From Nymphaea colorata (Eukaryota > Streptophyta > Magnoliopsida > Nymphaeales > Nymphaeaceae): a stretch of DNA of 64,000 nt. The DNA lies in assembly GCF_008831285.2 (NCBI RefSeq), contig NC_045143.1, positions 1,399,503-1,463,502 of the forward strand, in the 5' to 3' direction. The translations under genes and the position numbers were made by a program. This document shows, one piece after another, positions 1 through 13,000 of this stretch (positions are counted from its first letter, which is position 1; each line of letters begins with the position of its first letter). The notes under the pieces are model-generated. The model saw nothing but the letters and a program-made list of their open reading frames with translations, did no database searches and was not told the DNA's origin.

Positions 1-225
1 AATTTTGAAAATATTATTCCTTCCCCCAATCAAACCACCCCCCGCGCCGTTTGGGTGTCCAAACGAACTTTTGGTATTAATTTGAATCGAACAACAGCAA
101 GATGGCCTATCTCCCTTTCTCACCCCACAAACAGCCTCGACAGAACGAAGAAGTTGTCTGGCGAAGCCATAAACTAGAAGTTTAGTTACAGTACTATTCC
201 TTCCTCGATTTGCCTAAATTTGCAG
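1..225 (+). other. 3' end of intron 1 of receptor-kinase pseudogene A
   Basis: The stretch matches the intron just upstream of exon 2 in copies B, C and E (for example around 11230-11377 and 50570-50719) and ends in the acceptor TTTGCAG at 219-225. The signal-peptide exon of copy A must therefore lie left of the window. No coding sequence is seen here. Confidence 0.75.
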
Positions 226-272
226 TGCCTTTGAATGTTGACTGCGGAACCACCGGCAAAACTGCGGGATAC

Positions 273-416
273 TTGAGCATGACATGGGTCGGTGATGAAC
301 AGTATGTAAAGTCGAGCCAATCTGCGACGGCGCGGATCGAGGTCTTGAGCATGATATGGGTCGGTGATGGACAGTATGTAAAGCCGGGCCAATCTGTAAC
401 GGGGCAGATCGAGAAC
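273..416 (+). repeat. 72 bp in-frame tandem duplication inside the malectin exon of copy A
   Basis: Copy 1 is 273-344 and copy 2 starts at 345. Both encode the segment beginning LSM-WVGD-QYVK; every other copy has it once. It adds 24 residues without breaking the frame. The two units already differ at several bases, so the event is not very recent. Confidence 0.85.
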
Positions 417-3134
417 GGAGTCATAGGGCCACTCACCACTCTCCGGTACTTCCCTGATCAGAGAAAGAACTGCTACTCCTTCCCTGGGGTGGGCCAAGGC
501 TTGAAGATCCTTGTTCGCGCTTGGTTTTATTATGGCAACTACGACGGCTTGTCCTCTCCACCAACATTTGATCTTCTTTTCAACGGGAACAATTGGGGGA
601 CGGTGTTTCTTTCGGGAGACAGTGGTTCTGCACTCTATGAGATGGTCTACGTCACCAAAGTTGATGAAGTTAGTGTCTGTTTGGCTCGAACCAAGCCCAA
701 CGACGTTCCCTTCATCAACTCTCTTGAAATAAAGAAGCTGGAAAAAGACATGTATGATCACATGGACACCGATCGGCCGCTGCACCTCAGTGGCAGATAT
801 GCATCGCCATCATATTCATATGTGAGGTATGTGTTATGTGAGGTATGTGTTGCCGTTTTTATTACTGTGCTTTTCTTCCTTTATCGGGATATATTTCACC
901 GTTGATGTGCATATTTTTCTAGAGATATTTACTTTTGGGACATTGTCTATAAGTGTGAGATTGGCCTTCGTTTTCCAATCGAGCAAGAAACGTGGACTTC
1001 AATTCTCTTTTGGACTTGAGCTTGCAGGAGGAATGATGGGATTTGAACGGTTATTGCTTTTAGTACAAAAAATCAAGGCCCGCCTTACTACGCCAACCCC
1101 ATTCAGTATGGAAGGGGGATTTGGTTGCATGTGAATTAATCTAAACTTTCACAAGATAACTTTATCTCCCCTCTTTGCTTCAAAATGGTTCCACCCAATT
1201 ATTCGTAACCTTGTGAGTCTATATATTTTTGCATGGTTTCTCTTTTCTGGTCTCAGGCCAATATTTTTTTGCAGGTACCCCGATGATCCCTATGATCGAC
1301 TCTGGTTTCCTTTTACCAACTATTCAACAACCGGGTTAAGTCCGGTGAGGAGGAGTTCTGACCCGAGCTCCAACCTACCAGACAGACCACCGGCTGCTGT
1401 TCTGCGCCAGGCTATTACGCCATCATCCAGTCTAGCATCTAACATGACCGTCCCCAACCTCATAACCTCGACGTCGCTGGTGCCTCATTACGTTACTTTT
1501 TATTTCGTGGAGATGTTGGCCAACGCCAGCAGGTCGTTCGACATCTACTTGGACGCTCAGCAATTTTATTCCAAGACAATCGTTCCAGGAGAGACAGTGT
1601 TGGAGATTCCAAACCCCAACATCTCACTCTCGACTAGCTCGGTGTTCTCGCTGGTGAGAGCCAAAGGCTCCACTCTGCCTCCTTTAGTAAGCGCGGCAGA
1701 GTTCTATATGGTCGGTGATGCATGGGTCGTCGATGCAACCGACAGTTCGGACGGTATGTCCTCTGTCTCTCGCTATCTCCCTCTTCCTCTCTGTTATGTC
1801 TTCTTATTCTTTGGATGTTGGTGTTGGTTCACAGTGAAGGCGTTGAGTAAGTTTCAGAAGAGTTATGTACAGCTCCAGCCCTGGAGCGGAGATCCTTGCC
1901 TTCCCATCGGCTATGCCTGGGAATGGGTCAACTGCAGCTCTGATTCCACTCCTCGAGTTACTGCAATGTAAGTTTATAGATTTCTTCTCATAGTTATTTT
2001 AAGAAGGCATCTGTTAAGAAATTACGTTTCCTAATGATATTTTTTAGATTCAACAATCGGACATTCGACATGATTATACCACCCGGGTAACGTGTATAGT
2101 GTTGTTAGAACATATGCTTTGAGAACAGGCGTCCCAATTAAAGCACGATAGATAATTTTTACCAAACGAGTTCTAAAAAATTCCTCAGCTTTATTCCCTC
2201 TTTTGTCTTTTGAGTCATATACATCATCTGCTTCTGATTCTTCTTATATCATTAACATTTGAGTTGCCTTTGTAAGAAGTTGAGAACTTATTTTCTTTGA
2301 TTCAGTTACTAAATAAAGGGCTGGTGGGTAAAAAAACATTTCGTTGGCCTATCTTAGGCACAAACTCGAGCTTTGCAATCCATTATTGGATCCAACGTTG
2401 AAAATGCGTATCAAAGCTTCATCTGCTCGCATCCCAAGTCAATGCATATACCAAAAATTTGATAAGAAATTGGCAACTCAGACAAGTAGGCATTCAAATT
2501 CAAATTATTAGATTCTATTATTTACCAAATTTATTTCAAATTAATCTGCAAAATAAATTACGAAATCATGATTTTAAGGACACATGCTTATGCTTGTTCC
2601 CCTCCAATCTGATACGATGGGATAGCAAATCCTTGTTTCGTGAGACTTACTGTATACACAAACAATGCATCTCTACATTTATTACGTGAAAAGGAGGACT
2701 TATGGCAAAGCTCCTTTTCTCAGGTCCAACCGAAGGGGGAGGTGGTCGGACCTTATACCCTTGGGTTACCCAACTTTACCTTAAAGTTCATTGTTGTCTC
2801 AACTGTAACATCGTGTTGGATCTCGGACTTGGATCCAATGGAGTTGCAAAAGTATATATTAAATCTGGATCCAGATTTGGGTCAGTTTCGAACAATACCA
2901 ATCGACAAACATCCCTCATTGGAAGCTCAAACCAATCGGACTGGTTCTGCCTTCTGTTCTCATCTATGTCATCTGGGTACGAGAAAATGGGTACTGGTAC
3001 GGTGTTTTTGAAATTTATGGTAGGGATACGGTATAAATTTATGCAATAAAGTTAATTTTTTAATTTAAAAAATTATAAATTTTAAGGAAAAAAAACACCA
3101 CCTCATAAAGATGAACCTTCACAGTGACTTATGT

Positions 3135-3251
3135 AAAAGCATTATTATATATTAGTTTTCTGTTTCAAATATTTTTGATACAGGACTAAAGAAGCTTCTT
3201 TTGTCCTTTGTCGTGTATCAAAAATATCAAAAATATATAATAATGTTTTTG
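3135..3251. repeat. Imperfect fold-back repeat (MITE-like hairpin) in intron 4 of copy A
   Basis: The outer arm AGCATTATTATATATT near 3139-3154 pairs with AATATATAATAATG near 3232-3245. The inner arm ATTTTTGATAC near 3171-3181 pairs with GTATCAAAAAT near 3214-3224. The centre is GAAGCTTC at about 3192-3199. No transposase and no clear target duplication are visible, so it may be a small MITE or simply a hairpin. Confidence 0.5.
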
Positions 3252-3543
3252 CTTCCCATATTTGCAACTTGGTGGTGGGAGACCTCAATGGATAGGATGA
3301 TCTACGTTTTAAAACATATTTTTCGGATAAACTTGGTTTGGATCTAGTTTTGATCCAAAACCAGATCCAAACGTACCACTGCGTATCGGTACTATGCCGC
3401 GGTGACATAGGTTCTCATGCCCTCTTTTGCCCACAGGTATTTGGGCTATGGACTCACTGGCCTCCTTGTGGACTTCAGTAACTTGACTGCTCTTCAGACA
3501 ACGTAAATGATGACTTTTAGTACTTTCATTTTTTACGATTTCA

Positions 3544-3546
<3 letters not shown>

Positions 3547-3622
<76 letters not shown>
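3547..3622. repeat. Compound microsatellite (AT)n then (GA)n in intron 5 of copy A
   Basis: (AT)n covers 3547-3595 and (GA)n covers 3598-3622, just 30 bp before exon 6. Simple sequence only. Confidence 0.95.
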
Positions 3623-5447
3623 TAGGCAATTAATCTTTCTCTTGCTGGACAGTGACTTGCATAACAACAGTTTGAGGGGAAGCATTCCAGAATTCCTTGC
3701 AAAACTTCCCAAGCTGAACCAGTTGTAAGTACAGAGCAGCCAAAGATGTCACCAAGTTACAAAGAGCTCGTTTATGCATTCGTTGCAGCTATGACTGAAA
3801 AACTCAGGATTTAATTTGAACCTGAGTCACTTTTGTGTTTATTTCTGCTGCTCACAAGTTTATAATATACCGCAGAAACTTGGCCGATAATCAATTTAGT
3901 GGATCAGTGCCGGCATCATTAACTAGCAATTCAAAAACAAACCTAAAGTGAGTGATCAATGCTAACACCACACATCTGGTACGTTTCTTTTCAATCCTTT
4001 GTGATAATCGCCCATTACATTGTGACCACCTTTCAATTTATCCTCGTGTAGTATTTTGAGCAACAATATTCCAATTATCCTCATTTCTTCGCTCTCGTCC
4101 TTGCTGCTCTAGGTTGTGCTCGCTATCTTCATTTCCAAGAAACGCCAAGGTGCTTCATTCTCTTCCTCCTCACTTTTCTTAAATTGCAGAAAAGGCTGGA
4201 TCATACGTGCCTTCGATAATAAGGTTAGAAGATTGTATATTATGTGCCAGCAAAAAATAATCGCATTAAATTTTAGAAAGATTATTTTTATGAAAACATC
4301 AATTGGATCTGGACAAATTTTTGAGTTGGCCTTGGAGCATAACAAGGTTCAGGAATGACCTCCACAAGACGATCAGGTGGCTTAAATGAAATATAAGATT
4401 TGATGCTCCTGTACTAAGTTTAACTCAAGAGCAGATTGGACCTCCCTCCTGAAAGAATGTCCATACTGATTAAGCTTTGGAATATGAAAAATCTATGAAT
4501 TACCCTGTTCTGTTGGAGCAATAAAATTTCATGGTCTTGTATTAACAGTTGGGACTTCCATATGCTAAACTAGTTCTATCAAAATTAACGTGCTAGGGAA
4601 GCCAACGTCGGCTCTTCTAGAACAAGAGATCGTGCAGCATGGCTTCTCTCATGCTGAGATAGTGCAAATCACCAACAATTTTGAGAAAGTCCTCAGTCAA
4701 GGAGGATCTGGAAACGTCTACTACGGTCGACTTAGAAATGGCACCGAAGTTGCTGTCAAGGTGCTAAACAATTCACTCTCACAAGGAACCAAGGAGTTTG
4801 TAGCAGAGGTTTGCTTTTTTTTTCTTTTTTCTTTAAAAAAAAAAACTATTCATTACGTTTTCAGTTCATAATATAGATGTTAAACGACTAGGAATCATTT
4901 GAGACCATTTCGGGCGAAGCTATTGATGACAATTCACCACAGATGCTTGGTCTCCTTTGTTGGGTACTGCGAGGAAGGTGGAAATCTGATTATCTATGAG
5001 TACATGAGTGGTGGGAATCTAAGGCAGCTACTGTCAGGTAGCGCACATTAGAGAAGTCTATAAGGTGATCGGAAAAGGGATAACTTCAAGCTAAAACAAA
5101 TTTAAAAAGTGAATCAAGTTAATTTCAATATGAGTTTCCCCTCCCGGCTGGAAGGAGTATCACGCCTGCATTTCTAACTTGCATTTCTAACTTGGGAAAT
5201 TAGACTTCAGATCGCGCTGAGGGTTGCGACAGGTCATATTTCCCCATTATTTCAATTGCACAGCTCTCTTGTCTCATCAATGCAATGCTTTCAGGTTAAT
5301 CAAATATTATGTTTCTCGTGTGCAGGATTGAACTATTCGCACTCAGGATGCTATCCGCCAATCATTGACAGGGATGTGAAAACAACAAATATACTTTTGA
5401 ATGCAAGGATGGAAGCAAAAGTAGCAGACTTTGGATTGTCCAAAGCT

Positions 5448-5602
5448 GGCCAAAAGGATGACGTGACTCCTCCATCAACTGCAGTCGCCAGCACTCCTGG
5501 ATGTATTGATACAGAGTATCTTTACTCCAGTTATGGCCAAAAGGGCGATGTGACTCAGATGTCAACTGCAGTCGCCGGCACACCTGGATATATCGATCCC
5601 GG
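5448..5602 (+). repeat. 87 bp in-frame duplication in the kinase activation loop of copy A
   Basis: The unit from GQK-DVT to the GTPGYID-type motif occurs at 5448-5534 and again from 5535 to the exon end at 5602. All intact copies have it once. The exon is 277 bp instead of 190 bp, so the kinase would gain 29 residues between DFG and the P+1 loop. Confidence 0.85.
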
Positions 5603-6785
5603 GTATGTTTTTTTCTGTTATTTTGAACATGAACTAGTTCATCCCCAGACATTGATGGTCCTCTAATGAGAGTTAGAATGAAAGATTATTGTCGAAGGAG
5701 ATATGAATGTGGGAAATGACGTAGGAATGGAAGATGGAATTCCGTTCACTACGAAAGTGAAAAATTTTCTGTTCATTAATGATTTTTTTTTTTTGGTGAT
5801 TGCAGGTACTACAGTACCAGCCTGGTCACCAAGAAAAGCGACGTCTATAGCTTTGGTGTTGTTCTCTTCGAGCTCATAACTGGACATTCTCCAATGTTTA
5901 CTGAATCAGGAGAGCGTCTTCATATAGTTGAATGGGTATCACCAAGACTAGCTAAAGGGGACATCCATGGTGTTGCGGACCCTAAACTGAGTGGGCAATA
6001 CAATGTGAACTCGATGTGGAAGGTTGTAGACATAGCAATGTCATGCACCTCTCAACGGCATCATTCAAGGCCACACATGAGTAACGTAGTCCACCAACTG
6101 AAGCAGGCCATCGAGTTAGAGAATAATTATCAGCACAGGACTGATACCTCATTTACAGAGTTTCAACTTTCATCATCATCTCCTTATGAATTTTCCAGCT
6201 CATCTCTATCTAGTTCGAGTCTACCACCAGCCAGATAGTCTTCCACCAAATGTCCTGAACTTATGAGGCGATTCAGCAGACAGACGTATCTCCTTGGTGT
6301 TTATGTGATGGACACTTGTTTAATTTGTGGAATAACCTGTTATTTCTTGCTTCTTTTACCATGGACATGCTCAAAATTAAAGTGGCCGAGAACTGAACGT
6401 TTTGGTTATATCACGGCATGGAATAGCAAATAATAGTCGTTCTTCTTGGTGTTTTATATTATTGTCGTCTGTCCTGTAATCGTTTTTTTCAACAGGAAAG
6501 AACAGGGTGCTTTTGTTTTAGATAGGCTTGTGAAAGGGAAGAACTAAAGGCTCGGTGTTTTCTCGAGTCATCAAAGCAGAGAATAGCAACGTAATCTAGA
6601 CGTATGATAAACAGGGAGTTTCCTCCCTTTTCAACTTGATCATCTATATATTAAGAGGTCTATAGATTGGTGCCTGAGTCGATGAATGGAGCAATTCGAG
6701 CGGTAGCTCAGAACAAGATGTCAAGAGGTAATTTCTGTAACTTAGGGCCAAGTGAAAAGCAATTCATATTGCAATTCATAGCAAT

Positions 6786-7244
6786 ATGTTAGGATTTCTC
6801 CTTCATGCATATATAATATCTATTTTTAGGATCATGTTCATATTAAATCATTGAAACCAAGAACTTAACTGTAACGGAAGCGTACTTGAATTCATCTGAA
6901 CTGGTGCACGAGAAGATCACAGTAGGGTCTTTTAGGGTACGTGCAGCGCGCGTGAGGTCTCTCTCAGATAGGAAAGAGGAAACCCTAGAAACCAACGTTT
7001 CAAGCAACCATGCGCACGACCCCAAGGATCACCACCATTTTATATTAAGGGCAATTACGGATTCAACCCATCAAAGAGTCCGTAATTATGTACAAGTATC
7101 TATACATTACAAAATTACCCCATACCATATAAAATGACGTAATATTCTAAAATACAAACACTTAAGCGGATATTTACATTAAGACAGTCATAATGTCTGA
7201 AATTCTTCATAGACATATGCCGACCCACCGAATGATCTTACAAT
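6786..7244. mobile_element. 459 bp insertion candidate downstream of A, possibly an old solo LTR
   Basis: The paralogous flank at 18340-18365 passes directly from the AATTCATAG block to AATCTCACCC. Here 459 bp intervene, bordered by CAAT at 6782-6785 and CAAT at 7241-7244. The left end reads ATGTTAGG, like a TGTTAG LTR start, but the right end GATCTTA is not the usual CA. It may equally be a deletion in the other copy. Confidence 0.4.
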
Positions 7245-9937
7245 CTCACCCTAACTTCATTGTTCATTCACCTTCACAGAGGCAATATGAGTGGATGCCA
7301 TTACGTTGGCTTAGACCATGGGCCAATCTTGTGAGAAGTCCCCCTCCTTATTCATGACTTTGCACTCCATTAAGTCCCTGGGCACATCCTTAGTCAAAAC
7401 CAGAAACAACTCAAACTCCCTTCAGCCAAATTGCCCCGACCTCCTCCCTGCAATCGGACCGAGCATCAATCTCTTGGTCTATATTAAGATGAGGATATCT
7501 TTTCCGCCAGAAGCGATTCACAAAACACCTGATCTACTTTTTCACCTGACTGCAATGAAACAAGATGTGCAGATTCGATTCTAACGCATCTACACACCTG
7601 TTTTTTTTACTGACCAAGGTAGGCAACCTCTCGTTGGCTGCCGCATGGACGGACCCTCATGCCTTCATTGTCACAGTGAATTGAAGGGGTAACCAAATAG
7701 TGGAAGCAGTCATGGTACAAGACAGTGGTAGATAAGTATGACCTAAAGATGTGAAGCAAATTTGGACCACAATAGGGTCACTTTTTTGGGGGCACTAGTT
7801 TTTTGCAGGAAGGAGAAGAGTTGAATGTTTTCTTTAACAACAGATGGCAGAGACGGTTGAAGGGGATAACTGAAGAACGACGGAAGTGGCCTGTTATATG
7901 AATTGAGCTGGAATGATGGAGATCTTTTTATCACTATTCAGTATGACGTTTTTCCCCTAGAGATTGGAACAATGCTACAGAGCTACAGATATGCAGATAA
8001 CAGATATGAATATGGTTAGATGAACGGGCAGGAGGTTTATTGTATGCTTAAAGGGGTCGGTAACATGTTTTTTTTTTTTTTGAATTTTATTTTACTGGTT
8101 GGTGGTGCATTGGTTGAAGGATGGTTTTTTGACGTTCTGCACCTCTTATTTTGTATATCCCCTCCGGCCCTCCCCTTCCTCTGACCTCTCTTTTTTTGCT
8201 GTATATATAACTTTTTGTGAATAAAAGTGGGGACTTTCCCCAGCGCCTTAAATTGCCACTTGGATTTAAGTGTAGTAAAACAAACGGATCTTTTGTGTAG
8301 AGTTTCTTCTTCATTCGAAGTCGCCATTTCTTTGCTTTGCTCATACTTGAATCCGAATTATGAACATCCAATAAGTATGGTATGTTAAAGGGGTCCATTC
8401 TATTCGAATCCAATAATTGACATTTCTCCATGGATGACCCGAGCCCTTTTCTACTTATAAATCGCTAGTAGGAGATGGCTGTAAGATGCAACTAAACTGT
8501 TACGGTTTTATGGTGCTTAGTTGTAGCTGAGAAATTTTTATTGTTTGCATCCATGAATGGTGTTCTATCTATCATATATAGTGGGACTGGTCACTGGAGT
8601 TAGAGAACTCCGTCTATTTCTTTTCTTCTTTTTTTTTCTGCCCATGATGGATTTCACGAGATGAGAAATCTCGTAACCTGAGAAAAATATATCTGGGTCT
8701 TTTGGGAAGAAAATGTTGGTCATGAGCTCCCTTTGGAAAAAGAAAAAAACTTTCCAAGGGCTACCAATTATGGATCACATCTGCAGCTCGGATCATACTA
8801 ATTGGACAAAAGGATTATTTATTCTTTTTCTTTTCGGGTATATATCCTCAAGATTTTGCTGAAGAATCTCAAATTGTAAGCTTCTAAGTGTAAGCAAGAA
8901 AATGGTAATAAATCTACACGCGAGCTACTTGATTGCCCAAAACTTTTCAAAGTTTAGCATTAAGTGTAGAAGTTTTCAAGAACTCGGATGTGTATTTGGA
9001 AAACTTTAAAAACATGAGCTCGTTCTTCCAAATTTTCATAAAAGTGACGCTTATTCATAAAAAAGTTGTAAAACGAATGTATGCCTTTGTAACATGTAAA
9101 ATTTGTAATAATCCTTTATGAGTTAAAACAAAGTCAAATGGTTATGCAAATGTTGTCTTACTTTTAAACAAAAGTTTGCCAAAAAAATGTCTCCATGTCA
9201 ACTTACATATATAGCCTGAAATTGGATAACCTTGGGTGGCACAATGTCAAGAGTTCAGAGGCCAGAAGAAATTACTCGCCAATTATATTAGAAATACATG
9301 AACAGATGTTTCATTCAATTCTAAAGTTAAAAAGAAAAGAAAAAGTTGAGAAAGGCCTTTATCAATGATCAATCTTTGATGCTCTTAAAGAAGAAAGTCA
9401 TTGCATAGGACAAGGGTTTATCAGAATCAGCCACTATCCTTTTCATTTTGAGCGTGCGTCCTTTTGCAAAACTAAGTGATGCAGTAAGACCCACGGCGAA
9501 GGTAGAAAAGGAAATGCAAATGAGCACTAAGTGATAGGCTTTGTGACTGAATCTTGACCCCACGTTACGTGGAGAGTTCTGCTAAAAAGCAATTAGTTTT
9601 CAGCTTAGATTGTCTGAAACGATCGATGCAAGATGGGAGGGTAGAGGGATGAATGTAACCTAATGTAGAAGAAGAAAAATCGATGAACATGTATGAAAAA
9701 TGGAAAGAAGATGGTAGTTATTTGAAAAAAAAGTTAACAAGGACTGACAAATATGAAAATGACTAATCCAAGAGGCGCTTTCAAGATTTGCAAGCAAAGG
9801 ACCGGAGGAGGCTGCTGCTTCAATGAACTGTTCCGGAGAACGGCCATTTCCATCGACCACTCTTTCTTCCTCCAGAATTCTTGGGAATCTGAAAGCTCCA
9901 CTTACCAACCACTCCCTCCTTCTCAGTCTCTTCATTG

Positions 9938-9944
9938 TATAAAG
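9938..9944 (+). promoter_or_regulatory. TATA box of receptor kinase B
   Basis: TATAAAG lies 107 bp before the ATG at 10051, after a pyrimidine-rich stretch. The same box is conserved in C, which supports it. The start site would fall near 9970 and leave a leader of about 80 bases. Confidence 0.55.
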
Positions 9945-10050
9945 TAGTCATTCATTGGCTCAGGCTGCAGTTACTCCTATATTTGGCAGCAAAAGCGGAA
10001 GCTGAAACTCGTCGACAGCCTACAGGTGCAAGGATTTTCTTCAAGCGATG

Positions 10051-13000
10051 ATGGCGAACTGCATGGGGGTACTGGTGCCTCTGTTATTGGCCCTTTGTGC
10101 TGTCTCTGCATCTGGCCAGCGTAAGCATCATCTCCTTCCTCTTCCTTTTGTAAAGAAAAACTTGGCGCTAGTAGTTTGTATATGTAGAATTGACTAAAAT
10201 GAAGATGGTAGTGATTGGTCGCTTCTTTGATCTCTGTTCTTCCTCTGTTCATCTACTCCAGGTTGCATGGTTAAATACTTATTTAGCTTCCTTAACCATC
10301 CATGCACTCGGTAAGGCCGTAAGGGGATTAACGAGGTACATTAAATAAAAATGCCACCTTACACCACCTTTCATACACTGGAAGAAACCGCATGCCAGTA
10401 ATTTTGAAGGACAAAAACTTTTACATTTTTCACTTATTCTTCTATGATATACTCTGATGATATGACCATTATATTAATTTCAAAGTATGGGTATGTTAAA
10501 AAGCAATATTTTTATTGTATAAAAACAATTTCAAAACCTTTTATATATATATATATATATATATAACAATTCTGCAATATCATGTTTCTGGAGTGCTAAA
10601 AGTCAGAAATTAATTTGAAATTGAAAACCACATCAGTCATTGCTGAAAAACAATGTAAATTGTTACTGCATCATAAAACTGTCACTAATACTCATGTGAC
10701 GGCTAGTTTGTAGGGACAAAAAATCCATCCCACACACACCTAAAAAGAATCCCCCCTGCCTTCTCTTTCTTTCTTTCTTAATTTTATCCATCCGCTCCCC
10801 TGCCTCCGCCCTTGATCCAGCATATGGATCTCGGAAGTGGATGAAGCAACTGATAAGGAGAAGAAAGTCCATGGGAAGAGCGTGGTGAAAAAACAAAAAT
10901 TATACTTATATATTTAAATATTGTTTATGTTTGAAAATGCCATACCCCTAACAACTTATATATTTAAATATTGTTTATGTTTGAAACTGCCATACCCCTA
11001 ACACACAACACCCCCCTTTGAAAATTCTTCCATTGTTTTCTCATATCGGTCGCCATGAAAATAATTTGATCTGTTTTCTATACAAGATCAAGATAAAAGG
11101 CTGAGGTGAGTGAATATTTCAAACGTTTTAGCCGGAAGCGCTCTCTGGTAGACGGCCTCTATGCGCATGCTGGGTATCGAACTCTTCGCAATTTGATATA
11201 AAAGGATTGTTCACCATGCAATTAACTGAGTTTGAAATCGAACAACAGCAAAATGACCGATCTCCCTTTTTCATACCCAGAAACAGCTTCTACAGAACGA
11301 AAAAGTTGTTTGGCGAAGCCATAAAATAGAAGCTTAGTTACAGTACTATTCATTCCTTGATTTGCCTAAACTTGCAGTGCCTTTGAATGTTGACTGCGGA
11401 ACCACCGGCAAAACTGCGGGATACTTGAGCATGACATGGGTCGGTGATGAACAGTATGTAAAGTCGGGCCAATCTGCGACGGTGCGGATCGACAATTCGC
11501 TGCCGCTCACCACTCTCCGGTACTTCCCTGATCAGAGAAAGAAGAACTGCTACTCCTTCCCTGGCGTGGGCCAAGGCATCAAGATCCTTGTTCGCGCTTG
11601 GTTTTCCTATGGCAACTACGACGGCCTGTCCTCTCCACCAACATTTGATCTTCTTTTCAATGGGAACCCCTGGGCGACGGTGTCTCCTTCGGGAGATAAT
11701 GGTTCTGCAGCCTTCGAGACGGTCCACGTCACCAAAGTTGAAGACGTTAGTGTCTGTTTGGTTCGAACCAATCCCAACGACGTTCCCTTCATCAACTCTC
11801 TTGAAATAAAGAAGCTGGAAAAAGACATGTATGGTTACATGGACACCGATCGGCCGCTGCACCTCAGGGGCAGATATGCCTATGCATCGCCATCAACACC
11901 ACTTGTGAGGTATGCGTTGCCGTTTCTATTACTGTGCTTTTTTTTGTTTATCGGGGTATATCTCATCGATGATTTGCATATTTGATTTGCATATTTTTCT
12001 AGAGATATTTACTTCTGGGATATTGTCTATAAGTGTGAGAATGGCCTTCTTTTTTCAATCGAGCAAAAAACTTAGACTGGAATTCTCTTTTGGACTTGAG
12101 TTTTGCACGAGGAATGATGTCTATAAGTGAGGAAGGGGGATTTGGTTGCATGTGAATTAATTTGAAGTTTCACAAGATAACTTTATCTCCCCTTTTAGCT
12201 TCAAAATGGTTCCACCCAATTAATGAAATGGAGAGCTTTCTAGACAGAGTGAAAATTCTAAATAAGTTAATGAGAACTCCTCATAAAAATGTACAATGTA
12301 GATATTAAAAATTTGAGTAATCATCTAACAACAATTGAATCCCAATAACAGGATCAGTCTGATCAAAGGTTCGGATTAGATGCCCATCACTTGTCCAAGC
12401 CCAACTCTCCTCGCCGCATTACAGTCGTGCGTGGGTCATACTGAATCGGTCGCTAGTTGTTGACTACTGCCGCCGGTCCTAGTCTAATTAATATCTTTTG
12501 CAGGTACCCAGATGATCCCTATGATCGACTCTGGTTTAATTTTACCGACTATGCAAGCTTGGGGTTAAGTGCGCTGAGGAGGAGTTCTGATCCGAGCTCC
12601 AACCTAGCAGACAGACCACCGGCTGCTGTTCTGCGGCAGGCAATTACGCCATCATCCACTCTAGCATCTAACATGACCGTCCCCAACCTCATAACGTCGA
12701 TGTTGCCGGTGCCTCATTACGTTACTTTTTATTTCGTGGAAATGTTGGCCAACGCCAGCAGGTCGTTCGACATCTACCTGGACGATCAGCAACTTTATTC
12801 CAAGACAATCGTTATAGACGAGACAGTGTTGGAGTTTCTGCACCCCAACATCTCACTCTCGACTAGCTCGGTGTTCTCGTTGGTGAGAGCCAAAGGCTCC
12901 ACTCTGCCCCCTTTAATAAGCGCTGCAGAGTTCTATCAAATAGGTGGTGTTTGGGGTGCCGCTGCAACCGACAGTTCAGACGGTATATCCTCTCTCTCTC

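Larger units (their letters stand above)
226..6238 (+). pseudogene. Copy A: degenerate malectin-like LRR receptor kinase (LRR-I type), exons 2-13
   Basis: Exons by homology to B: 226-826, 1275-1753, 1835-1967, 3437-3502, 3653-3724, 3876-3947, 4052 to about 4145, 4597-4808, 4914-5037, 5151-5232, 5326-5602 and 5806-6238. The order is malectin-like domain, LRR cap, three LRRs, membrane exon, kinase and serine-rich tail. It is broken in several ways. There is an in-frame TAG at 4110-4112 in the membrane exon. The acceptor of exon 10 reads CGG instead of CAG (4911-4913), and that of exon 11 reads CTG (5148-5150). A 13 bp duplication shifts exon 11. The catalytic HRD is changed to DRD. It also carries a 72 bp duplication in exon 2 and an 87 bp duplication in the activation loop. 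Intact malectin and tail exons could still be transcribed, but a working receptor kinase is not expected. Confidence 0.85.
6239..10050. other. Intergenic region between A and B
   Basis: There is no convincing gene. The region is the 3' flank of A, a 459 bp insertion candidate, AT-rich DNA and the promoter of B. All of it except the insertion is repeated, slightly diverged, at 17827-21039. Short open frames here are not kept open in the second copy. Confidence 0.7.
4855..11340 (+). repeat. Segmental duplication, left copy (3' half of A through upstream and intron 1 of B)
   Basis: From ACGTTTTCAGTTCATAATAT at 4855 onward the sequence runs parallel to 17208 onward: kinase exons, 3' flank, intergenic DNA, promoter, exon 1 and intron 1. 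Differences are scattered point changes plus larger indels: the 459 bp block at 6786-7244 here, the deletion in A', and the solo LTR on the right copy. The homology continues through B and C. Confidence 0.8.

Noticed and set aside
836-850. Second donor GAGGTATGTG after exon 2 of A as the true exon end
   Set aside because: The donor sequence is repeated 16 bp apart. Only the first (after 826) keeps the phase used by all other copies.
7318-9121. Small open frames in the A-B intergenic region as extra genes
   Set aside because: The second copy at 18360-20110 does not keep them open or in the same frame, and no domain is visible.
11350-11862. Long minus-strand open frames opposite every malectin exon (also near 186-785, 22556-23032, 40539-41057, 50707-51075, 62667-63068)
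   Set aside because: They recur because the sense exon is conserved. They have no splice context or domain of their own, and the sense frame explains the codon pattern.
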